DNA from: CAYHCE01 sp964355015
GTDB lineage: Bacteria > Cyanobacteriota > Cyanobacteriia > PCC-6307 > Cyanobiaceae
Assembly: GCA_964355015.1 (NCBI GenBank)
Contig: CAYHCE010000065.1
Coordinates: 1-9,883, forward strand
DNA length: 9,883 nt
Direction of reading: 5' to 3'
Below, in pieces: positions 1 through 5,706 of this stretch. A program made the position numbers and the translations under genes. The notes under the pieces were generated by a model. The model was not told the DNA's origin. It did no database searches and was given only the letters and a program-made list of their open reading frames with translations. How positions within the stretch are numbered: the stretch's first letter is position 1; each line of letters begins with the position of its first letter.

Positions 1-73
1 TGTTGTAGCTGATGTTCCACCAGCCCACGTCGTCGCCCCAGAGGATCAGGATGTTCGGTTTCTTAGCTGCCAT
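1..73 (-). CDS. Arylsulfatase, N-terminal fragment (cut by window edge)
   Basis: The first 24 codons of a minus-strand gene are visible, starting at ATG 73. The peptide begins MAAKKPNILILWGDDVGW and continues WNISYN. The PNILILWGDD block is the N-terminal strand of the sulfatase/alkaline-phosphatase superfamily. Asp14-Asp15 match the first calcium-binding pair of arylsulfatases, and the following N-I-S-x-YN pattern fits bacterial arylsulfatases that begin almost directly at this strand. These enzymes hydrolyse sulfate esters using a formylglycine made from Cys in a C-x-P-x-R motif, which would lie outside the window. No signal peptide precedes the motif, so this start gives no sign of export. 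An A/G-rich stretch (AGAGAAAG) just upstream may serve as a weak ribosome binding site. A promoter-like element lies about 90 nt upstream. The fold is clear from the motif; the substrate is unknown. Confidence 0.82.
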   Translation of the reverse strand, partial: MAAKKPNILILWGDDVGWWNISYN

Positions 74-163
74 GGTCTTTCTCTTTCAGTGAGGACACAG
101 ATTTCTGATCAGTAGCTTCCAGCTTTGTTGTCGCCTCTTCGTCCATGGCTCAGGACATCTCCG

Positions 164-192
164 ATTTTATCCCCTGTGCCCTATCCTGCCAA
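164..192 (-). promoter_or_regulatory. Putative sigma70-type promoter for the arylsulfatase gene
   Basis: On the minus strand a -35 hexamer TTGGCA (192 to 187) is followed after exactly 17 nt by a -10 hexamer TAAAAT (169 to 164). Each differs from the TTGACA/TATAAT consensus at one position. Transcription would begin near 157 and leave a leader of roughly 80 nt before the ATG at 73. The position in an AT-rich gap supports it. There is no experimental support. Confidence 0.42.
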
Positions 193-316
193 GCTTTACA
201 TTATTAATGCCTGGGTTCAGGCTGCTGGTCTTGCTACAAGGATGGGAGCCTGTCTGGGCGCGGGGATATCAAGCACTACCTCATCGAGAAGATGAATGCA
301 GCAATCATGTTGGAAG

Positions 317-346
317 AGAGATGTCGCCGCCTAGGGTTCCATCTCT
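317..346. repeat. 7-bp inverted repeat in the intergenic gap
   Basis: AGAGATG (317-323) and CATCTCT (340-346) are exact reverse complements separated by 16 nt. No T-run follows on either side, so it is not a standard intrinsic terminator. It lies between the small membrane-protein stop (412) and the sulfatase promoter candidate. It could bind a regulator or fold weakly in RNA, or be chance. Confidence 0.3.
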
Positions 347-411
347 GCACTGAGGCCTGAATCTCTTACTTGTGGGTCGGCATGGTCATGGATCATCGAG
401 TTCGAAGCCCA

Positions 412-918
412 TTAGCGGGTTTCGTTTGCAGATCCACGATCAAGCCACCAGCGTGTGACACGTGTGATCGGGCCACGCAGCAACAGATATGGGACAAAGG
501 CGAGCAAGCCCGCGATGATCACCGCTTCGGCGGGATGGAATGTATCGAAGACGATGACTTGGTAGATCAGGTCCATGCACAGGCCGAGGAGGATGACCCG
601 CGCTGTGGAGATCAGCCCCTCGTGCAGGCGACTGCTGCGCTTCCTTGGGTCGCTCAGAAGGGTCCAGAGGTAGGGATTGCGACCGGTCCGGGCGTCCTTG
701 ACGCCATCGACCAGCGCCGAAATTGACGCCATGAGGGGTTGCAGAACGAAACGGAAGGTCATCGGCCCGCTCGGCCGGTCGAGCAGGTTTTGCCACATGC
801 GCTCAATGACCGGCACCGAGAGTCCGTGCATGACCACGCCGAGAACGACGAACGCCACCATCAGCACGAGCACCAATCGAGCCAGGAGAATCTTCGTCTT
901 CGATACTTTTTCTGTCAT
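412..918 (-). CDS. Small three-helix membrane protein, conserved hypothetical
   Basis: This encodes a 168-residue protein of unknown function. The frame stays open to 1029, but ATG 918 is chosen because GGGAGAG sits about 8 nt upstream and the protein then begins with a short basic stretch ahead of a membrane helix. Hydrophobic segments lie at about residues 10-33, 103-122 and 129-149, with a less hydrophobic helix at 53-73. The segment around residues 115-150 (LIYQVIVFDTF, then AFVPYLLLRGP) is distinctive. I associate it from memory with uncharacterised membrane proteins encoded near arylsulfatases, without naming a domain. It lies between the bestrophin-like gene (107 nt upstream) and the arylsulfatase on the same strand, so a shared role is plausible but inferred. 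Confidence 0.72.
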   Translation of the reverse strand: MTEKVSKTKILLARLVLVLMVAFVVLGVVMHGLSVPVIERMWQNLLDRPSGPMTFRFVLQPLMASISALVDGVKDARTGRNPYLWTLLSDPRKRSSRLHEGLISTARVILLGLCMDLIYQVIVFDTFHPAEAVIIAGLLAFVPYLLLRGPITRVTRWWLDRGSANETR

Positions 919-1025
919 CGTCTGCTCTCCCTCTCTTGCCCTGAAAATGCTGTCATTCCTGCCAGCTCGGGGATTGAGTTTTGGCGCAGTGATCCAGGCG
1001 TGGCTTGATCGATCATATCGCAGGC

Positions 1026-1832
1026 TCAACCAGCCTCCACCAACCGCTTGAGCCTATGGACGGCCAGAGCGACAGGCAATAGCGTTACGTTCTCCACGGA
1101 CATCGCTTCACCTACTGCGAACGGGTTGTCGAGATCAGCGATCAGCAGCAGCAGCTTGATCAGCAGGAATGAAATCACGCCAATGAAGAAAAGGGATTCT
1201 CCGAATGGCTCGATTTCGGTAAGAATGAGCCCTCCAGTCAGAAAGCCCGTTCCGGCGTAGGCCATCCAGTAAACAGTGGGTACGAACGTTGTTTCACGAA
1301 TCACCTCGATGCGATACACGACTCGGCGGACGTTGGCCAGTTCAAGCAGCAGGCGGGCCTGCAGCGGGGCGGCGTTCGAGATGCCCAACCGCTCGATCGA
1401 AAGCTGCAGTTCATCGAGGCGGTTCAGCAGCGTGGTGACCAGGCCACCATCGTTCATCCAGGCCAGGAGATCTTCGCTGAAGTCTGCCAGCAGTGCCAAG
1501 GGACCATTCACCTCGGCTTCAGGATGAAGCTCCCTAACGCTTCTTGCTTCCGTGGCGAGGCACTCCAGAGCCGCGGCCAGTTCAGCTGGAATCTTCTCGC
1601 CTTCCTTGTAATCCAGCAGCACCCCATTCAGCAGGAAGCCAAGCAGGAACACTTCGGAGGCCACCAGCGCGGGGAACAGGGGATTCGGGGCCAGCAGCTC
1701 CCAGTGCATTTGGTGCACCAGGAACTTGACGGCCACGATGCTCAACAGCACCAGGCTCACCCGGCCGAAAAACCAGACACGCCGCAGCCAGGGCCTGCGT
1801 TGCGTATCGGTCTCCAGTTGTTCGACAATCAT
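1026..1832 (-). CDS. Bestrophin-like (DUF4239-type) membrane protein
   Basis: This encodes about 268 residues. Hydrophobic segments lie near residues 22-42, 51-74, 182-206 and 212-233, giving four helices in two pairs around a long soluble middle part. Helix 2 is followed by DYKEGEKIPAELAAALE, and the middle part ends in an Arg/Glu-rich helix before helix 3. The last helix is followed by DLDNPF. This layout resembles bestrophin-like/DUF4239 proteins, a family related in topology to anion channels; no transport function has been shown here. The start is uncertain: ATG 1832 has GAGAAA just upstream, while ATG 1847 and GTG 1856 are in frame without a clear ribosome site. The gene follows DUF389 by 41 nt and precedes the small membrane gene, suggesting one transcript. 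Confidence 0.68.
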   Translation of the reverse strand: MIVEQLETDTQRRPWLRRVWFFGRVSLVLLSIVAVKFLVHQMHWELLAPNPLFPALVASEVFLLGFLLNGVLLDYKEGEKIPAELAAALECLATEARSVRELHPEAEVNGPLALLADFSEDLLAWMNDGGLVTTLLNRLDELQLSIERLGISNAAPLQARLLLELANVRRVVYRIEVIRETTFVPTVYWMAYAGTGFLTGGLILTEIEPFGESLFFIGVISFLLIKLLLLIADLDNPFAVGEAMSVENVTLLPVALAVHRLKRLVEAG

Positions 1833-1873
1833 TGTTTCTCGGCGCATTGACGGCACTTTGTCGGGCGGGCCCC

Positions 1874-2962
1874 CTATAGCTCCTTGGCTTCCTCCTGCGG
1901 CAACGGCGGCAGTGCCGGGGGAGGCAGCACCTCCAGCTCGGGGGGGTTGGGGGCGGTTTCCGGGCCGATCAGGTCCACGGCGGTGCGCTGCATCACCAGC
2001 CGGAAGCGCAGAGGCGCCTGCTGCTGATTGATGAACGCCTGCACCGCAGCCACCTGCTTGGACGTGGGCAGCTCCGGATTGGTGACACGCACCCGGGCCC
2101 TAATCAGCGGCGGGTTCTTCTGCCAGTCGATGGAGATGCCCACCAGATCGATGGCGGGATCGCCGCCGAGCGTGATCGTGCTGCTGCGCAGTTGCTGTTC
2201 GATCACCGTCTCCACCTCCTGCGCCTTGGCTTCCAGGCGGGATCGGTTCAGCAGGCGGAAGAAGCTGCTGCCGAGCGGAATCAGCAGCAGGGCGGTGAGG
2301 GCCATGCTGGTGAGACCGAGCCGGCTGTGGAACAGCCGACCCCGGTACACCCGCTCGAGCGTTCCCAGCGCCGCCATCGCCCCCACCATGATCCCCAGCA
2401 GGTTGGTGGTGAAGAGCAGCAGCGCCCCGTAGGCCTGCATCCAGTGGGAGGAGGCCAGCAGGATCCCCACCACGCAGATCGGCGGCACCAGGGCCACGGC
2501 GATCGCCAGGCCGGCCAGGGCCGAGATCGCGTCTTTTCTCAGCTTGGCGTACATCGCCACCGCTCCGGCCACCAGGGCCACGCCCAGATCCAGCAGGTTG
2601 GGGCTGGTGCGGTTCATCACCTCGCTGCCGAAGCTGGGGAAGGCCACCAGATGGCCCACCCCCATCGCCAGCAGCACGCAGATCACCACCCCCAGCAGCA
2701 GGGTGCGCAGGGCCCGCAGGAACATCGGCAACCGCCCCCGCAGGATCTCGAACGCCATCGCCTGCAGGGGCAGGATCCAGGGAGCCACCACCATGGCGCC
2801 GATCACCACCCCAGTGCTGTTGGCCAGCAGGCCCAGGGTGGCGATCAGGGTTGCCCCCACCGTGAGCACCACGAACACCTGGCTGAAGCTGGCCTCGTGT
2901 TCGAACTCCTGGCGCAGGGCGTCGAGCCGGACGTTGTCGGGCGGGACCGTGCTCCTGCTCAT
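1874..2962 (-). CDS. DUF389 family membrane protein
   Basis: This encodes 362 residues. The core matches the DUF389 family (uncharacterised hydrophobic proteins): a soluble start with FEHEASFSQ, then VGATLIATLGLLANSTGVVIGAMVVAP split across two helices. Helices lie near residues 28-47, 50-75, 86-108, 125-140, 148-172, 176-200 and 219-237. A soluble C-terminal region (about 240-362) follows, ending in a proline-rich tail with several PPELEVLPPP-like runs. Function is unknown for the family; a transport role is often guessed. ATG 2962 is chosen because it is the last in-frame ATG before the conserved region. The frame stays open much further upstream, but that extension opposes the transglutaminase gene and has low-complexity shadow composition. 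The gene is divergent from the transglutaminase and heads the minus-strand membrane-protein set, though its base composition is richer in GC than that of the two genes after it. Confidence 0.85.
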   Translation of the reverse strand: MSRSTVPPDNVRLDALRQEFEHEASFSQVFVVLTVGATLIATLGLLANSTGVVIGAMVVAPWILPLQAMAFEILRGRLPMFLRALRTLLLGVVICVLLAMGVGHLVAFPSFGSEVMNRTSPNLLDLGVALVAGAVAMYAKLRKDAISALAGLAIAVALVPPICVVGILLASSHWMQAYGALLLFTTNLLGIMVGAMAALGTLERVYRGRLFHSRLGLTSMALTALLLIPLGSSFFRLLNRSRLEAKAQEVETVIEQQLRSSTITLGGDPAIDLVGISIDWQKNPPLIRARVRVTNPELPTSKQVAAVQAFINQQQAPLRFRLVMQRTAVDLIGPETAPNPPELEVLPPPALPPLPQEEAKEL

Positions 2963-3220
2963 CGATGCGCCCGATGCGATTGGCCGATGCCAATACTGTC
3001 GCCAGCCGCCGGGCATTCCTGCCTGCTGGCAACGATTCATTCCCCGTAAGCCCCCACTCTCAGGAACTTGCCGGGATGGAGAGGCGTCAACCTTGCCGAC
3101 TGTGGGGGCATCGCCAGCCGCTGTAAACGTGCGCGTCTGCTGGCATGGCGGCAGTGAGGCCGTCGCTGGCAGGTGGCCCTCGCCAGGATTCGCCAGGCCA
3201 TTGCGCTCACCCGGCCATCC

Positions 3221-4048
3221 GTGCACCTCTCGATCGGCTGCGAACTCAGGCTCCACTGCGAGGCCCCCACGCCGGTGCTCGCCCTGGTCCATCCCCACCT
3301 CAGCCTGGTGAGCAACCTGCGCTCCCGCGAAGTGGTGGAGCTGCAGCCTGATTGCAGCTTCGAGCTGCTCACGGATCTGAGCGGCAACCGCTGGAGCCGC
3401 CTGATTGCCGCCAGCGGGCTCACCACCTTCCGCTACGGCGCCACCATCGAGCGCCCCGACAGCACCGATCCGGTTCTGCCCGCCACGCCTTCGTGCCCGG
3501 TGCAGGCCTTGCCGATCGATACCTACCGCTTCCTCAACGCCAGCACCTACTGCGATACCGCCGCGCTGATGAGTCTGGCCTGGCAGACCTTCGGCGAGAT
3601 CCCAGGCGGCTGGCTGCAGGTGCAGCGCATCTGCGACTGGGTGCATCAGAGCCTCCGCTTTGATTACGGGGCCGTGGTGCCGCACCAACGCGCCAGCGAC
3701 ACCCTTGCCTCCGGCGCCGGCGTCTGCCGCGACTTCGCCCACCTCGCCATCACCGTCTGCCGTTGCCTCAACATCCCCGCCCGCTACTGCACGGGCTACC
3801 TCGGCTACACCGGCATCCCGATCGGCACCGTCCCGGTTGACTTCTCGGCCTGGTTCGAGGTTTTCCTCGCCGATCGCTGGTACACCTTCGATGCGCGGCA
3901 CAACATTCCCCGCTGCGGCCGGGTGCTGATCGCCAGCGGCCGCGACGCCGCCGATGTGCCCTTCCTGCGGTCCTTCGGGGCGCACCAGCTGGTGAGCCTC
4001 GAGGTGATCACCGAACCGGTCGGCGCCGCCGTTCCGCTCAGGGCCTGA
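3221..4048 (+). CDS. Transglutaminase-like (cysteine protease fold) family protein
   Basis: This encodes 275 residues from GTG 3221; an in-frame GTG at 3173 would add 16. The later start is preferred because the N-terminal beta domain begins at once (LSIGCELRLHCEAPTP), as in relatives. Residues 1-100 fit the bacterial transglutaminase N-terminal domain. Residues about 130-230 fit the transglutaminase-like core: nucleophile Cys169 in GAGVCRDFAHLAI, and Asp224 in WYTFDARHN. The usual catalytic His, in D-F-H-A-W, is Ser209 here (DFSAWFEVF), while His227 follows the Asp. From memory the DFSAW/FDARHN combination recurs in a subfamily, so it may not mean loss of activity. The family includes peptidases and amidases as well as cross-linkers; the substrate is unknown. 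No signal peptide is seen. The stop codon lies in a strong hairpin. Confidence 0.85.
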   Translation: MHLSIGCELRLHCEAPTPVLALVHPHLSLVSNLRSREVVELQPDCSFELLTDLSGNRWSRLIAASGLTTFRYGATIERPDSTDPVLPATPSCPVQALPIDTYRFLNASTYCDTAALMSLAWQTFGEIPGGWLQVQRICDWVHQSLRFDYGAVVPHQRASDTLASGAGVCRDFAHLAITVCRCLNIPARYCTGYLGYTGIPIGTVPVDFSAWFEVFLADRWYTFDARHNIPRCGRVLIASGRDAADVPFLRSFGAHQLVSLEVITEPVGAAVPLRA

Positions 4049-4080
4049 GTGCCCCGGTTCAGGGGCGGATCCTCAGGCCC
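4037..4080 (+). terminator. Strong hairpin across the transglutaminase stop codon
   Basis: GGGCCTGAG (4041-4049) and CTCAGGCCC (4072-4080) are perfect 9-bp reverse complements. Inside them GCCCC (4051-4055) pairs with GGGGC (4062-4066) around a 6-nt loop. A competing arm exists: CTCAGG (4037-4042) can also pair with CCTGAG (4044-4049). The TGA stop (4046-4048) is inside the stem. No U-tract follows (CTTGCTC), so a standard intrinsic terminator is doubtful. It could instead protect the 3' end or weaken read-through into the MgtE gene. Confidence 0.4.
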
Positions 4081-4202
4081 CTTGCTCGGCGCCGGCGTTG
4101 ACCGCCACCAGCCAGGCTACCAGCGGCTTCATGCGGTTGACCCCTTCCAGCTGCTCCGCCTCGATCACGCTCTACCGGCTGGGCCCCCCTCTCCGTTACC
4201 CG

Positions 4203-5177
4203 ATGCACCACGACATCCACGCCTCCGTCCTCGCCCTGATGCGGGATACCTTCACCTGCGTCCAGCCGGGGCAGACGGTGGAGCAGGCCATTACGGATCT
4301 GCGCCGCGATGGCGTCGGTGAGCGGATCGTTTACTTCTATGTGGTCGGCGCAGGCAGGCAACTGCTCGGGGTGGTGTCGGCCCGGCGCCTCCTCACCGAA
4401 CGGCCTGACGCCGTGATCGATTCGATCATGGACAGGGATGTGATCGCCATTCCGGAGCAGGCCACGATCCTCGATGCCCATGACATCTTCCACGACAAGC
4501 GTTATCTGTCGCTGCCCGTCGTCAGCGCCGATCGCCGCATCCTCGGGGTGGTCGACATCGACCGGTTCACGGAGGAGGACTTCGTGCCGGATCGCTCCGT
4601 CGATGCGGAGGCCATCTTCGAAACGATCGGCCTGCGCATCGCCCAGGTCCGCGTCGCTTCCCCGTTTCAGGCCTCTCTGCTGCGCTTTCCCTGGTTGATC
4701 ACCACGATCGCCAGCGGCTTCGGCTGCGCCCTGGTGGTGAAGGCCTTCCAGCCCACCCTCGAGAAGAGCCTGATCCTGGCCTTTTCCCTCACGCTGGTGC
4801 TGGCCCTGGGCGAGAGCGTCAGCATCCAGTCGATGACGGTGACGGTGCAGGGCCTGCGCCTGCAGGAACCGACCCTGCGCTGGTACCGGCGCGTGCTGCG
4901 CAAGGAGGTGATCAGCGCGATCCTGCTGGCCATGGCCTGCGCCGTGGCCGTGGGCCTGGTGATGCTGCTCTGGATGGGGCCGATCGTGGAGACCACGATC
5001 GTGCCGCTGAGCATCGCCTTCACGCTGGTGCTGGCCTGCGTGTATGGCATCACGGTTCCCACGCTGCTGCACGCGGTGCGGCTCGATCCGCGCATCGCCG
5101 CCGGCCCGATCACCCTGGCCCTGACGGACATCACCGCCATCGCCATCTATTTCCTGGTGGCCAGCCGCCTGCTCTGA
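4203..5177 (+). CDS. Short MgtE-type divalent cation transporter (CBS pair plus membrane domain)
   Basis: From ATG 4203 this gives 324 residues; ATG 4131 and TTG 4098 are in frame but add sequence without family features. Residues about 8-125 form two CBS repeats (ALMRDTFTCVQPGQTVEQAI and SIMDRDVIAIPEQATILDA). Residues 160-324 form the MgtE membrane domain with about five helices (162-183, 188-210, 236-258, 262-285, 298-322). The final helix has GPITLALTD with Asp309, matching the pore Asp that coordinates Mg2+ in Thermus MgtE. Full-length MgtE is near 450 residues; the N-terminal cytosolic domain that helps gate the pore is absent. The conserved G-G-N-A-G-T-Q stretch is replaced by GESVSIQ (203-209). 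It probably moves Mg2+ or a related cation at the inner membrane, but selectivity is uncertain. Confidence 0.82.
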   Translation: MHHDIHASVLALMRDTFTCVQPGQTVEQAITDLRRDGVGERIVYFYVVGAGRQLLGVVSARRLLTERPDAVIDSIMDRDVIAIPEQATILDAHDIFHDKRYLSLPVVSADRRILGVVDIDRFTEEDFVPDRSVDAEAIFETIGLRIAQVRVASPFQASLLRFPWLITTIASGFGCALVVKAFQPTLEKSLILAFSLTLVLALGESVSIQSMTVTVQGLRLQEPTLRWYRRVLRKEVISAILLAMACAVAVGLVMLLWMGPIVETTIVPLSIAFTLVLACVYGITVPTLLHAVRLDPRIAAGPITLALTDITAIAIYFLVASRLL

Positions 5178-5202
5178 TGGGCCGCGGCACGGACGCGGGG
5201 GC

Positions 5203-5230
5203 AAAAAAAGAGCGGGCTACCACGGCCCGC
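5203..5230 (-). terminator. Intrinsic terminator oriented to the minus strand, no matching gene
   Basis: Read on the minus strand, GCGGGC (5230-5225) and GCCCGC (5217-5212) form a 6-bp GC stem around a 7-nt loop, followed by TC and then seven T (5209-5203). This is a textbook Rho-independent terminator for leftward transcription. On the plus strand the hairpin is followed by CCCTCGG, so it would not terminate the MgtE transcript. All recognisable genes nearby are on the plus strand, so the terminator is an orphan. Confidence 0.6.
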
Positions 5231-5249
5231 CCCTCGGAACGTCTTAAGA

Positions 5250-5257
5250 AATGTAAC
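5250..5257 (-). promoter_or_regulatory. HLR1-like half-site (possible RpaB binding)
   Basis: The minus strand reads GTTACATT at 5257-5250, a perfect match to one repeat of the cyanobacterial HLR1 element, (G/T)TTACA(T/A)(T/A), bound by the response regulator RpaB. The second repeat expected 2 nt further is poor (TTAAGACG). It lies about 100 bp upstream of the YciI start and in the gap that follows the MgtE gene. A regulatory role for the YciI gene set is only an inference from one half-site. Confidence 0.3.
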
Positions 5258-5353
5258 CAGGCGAGAGCGGCCAGCGTGGATCGCCGCCGGTCCTGCCTTC
5301 CGGCTGAGCCGCTGCAGCGGCCTATCGTGCCCTTGCCGCTGCGGAATCCGCCC

Positions 5354-5686
5354 GTGCGCTGGTTCGTGAAGCTCGAGCAGGGGGTGGTCGACCGGGCCCG
5401 CTTCGATGCTCAGCTGCGGCCCCATCTCGACTGGGTGGCCGACCTGCAGAGACGGGGCCATCAGCCCAGCAGCGGCTACTGGGCCGACCGCAAGGGCATG
5501 AACGGCGCCGGTGCCGGCGGCATGCTGCTGTTCCGCGCCCGTGACTGGGCCGACGCGGAGGCGATCGTGCAGGAAGACCCCCTGATCCGTTCCGGCTGCG
5601 TCCGCTGGGAGCTGCACGAATGGCGCGTGGTGGGCGGCGAGCTCTGCGGGGCACCCAGAGCGGAGGCTGCGGCCCCTTCCCCCTGA
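5354..5686 (+). CDS. YciI family protein
   Basis: This gives 110 residues from GTG 5354. The sequence RWFVKLEQG, then PHLDWVADLQRRGHQPSSGYW, GGMLLFRARDWADAEAI, DPLI and CVRWELHEW follows the YciI (YCII-related) pattern. This is a small ferredoxin-like alpha/beta fold with a conserved His, here His24. Family members act as small dehalogenase- or isomerase-like enzymes or accessory domains; the true role here is unknown. The frame is open back to ATG 5177, but that stretch runs through a terminator hairpin and the HLR1-like site and has no family similarity. GTG 5327, TTG 5333 and GTG 5276 are alternative starts. The next gene begins 20 nt after the stop, so the two are probably co-transcribed. 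Confidence 0.75.
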   Translation: MRWFVKLEQGVVDRARFDAQLRPHLDWVADLQRRGHQPSSGYWADRKGMNGAGAGGMLLFRARDWADAEAIVQEDPLIRSGCVRWELHEWRVVGGELCGAPRAEAAAPSP

Positions 5687-5706
5687 GGGCTCCCTTCCCC
5701 CACCCC

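Larger units (their letters stand above)
74..411. other. Intergenic region before the arylsulfatase gene
   Basis: This 338-bp gap separates the small membrane-protein gene from the arylsulfatase start. It is the most AT-rich part of the window (hand count 28/60 GC for 181-240). It holds a minus-strand promoter-like pair at 164-192 and a 7-bp inverted repeat at 317-346. It also holds a short plus-strand open frame ending at TGA 358-360, which has no upstream start except ATG 292. The tail of that frame (residues such as HYLIEKMNAAIMLEER) reads like a protein end, but I recognise no family. It could be a gene remnant or chance. No tRNA or terminator with a U-tract is evident. Confidence 0.5.

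Noticed and set aside
74..411. tRNA or small structured RNA in the leftmost gap
   Set aside because: No cloverleaf, no conserved T-loop sequence and only one 7-bp repeat were found.
919..1029. N-terminal extension of the small membrane protein
   Set aside because: It would overlap the bestrophin-like stop, adds a polar segment without helices, and the internal ATG 918 has a good ribosome site.
2963..2995. Three CGATGC repeats upstream of DUF389
   Set aside because: Short and unevenly spaced, and such words are common in this GC-rich, GATC-rich DNA.
3001..3030. GCCAGC/GCTGGC inverted repeat in the divergent gap
   Set aside because: Only 6 bp with an 18-nt loop in GC-rich DNA; expected by chance.
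2963..3985. Upstream extension of the DUF389 frame giving a 703-residue protein
   Set aside because: It lies antisense to the transglutaminase gene, is rich in Ala, Gly, Glu and His without any family pattern, and the conserved DUF389 sequence begins only after ATG 2962.
4059..5204. 381-residue minus-strand open frame opposite MgtE
   Set aside because: It is rich in His, Gln, Gly and Asp and mirrors the codon pattern of the plus-strand transporter, which has clear CBS and MgtE motifs.
5177..5353. N-terminal extension of YciI overlapping the MgtE stop (TGATG)
   Set aside because: The overlap looks like translational coupling, but the stretch contains a terminator hairpin and the HLR1-like site and has no similarity to YciI proteins.
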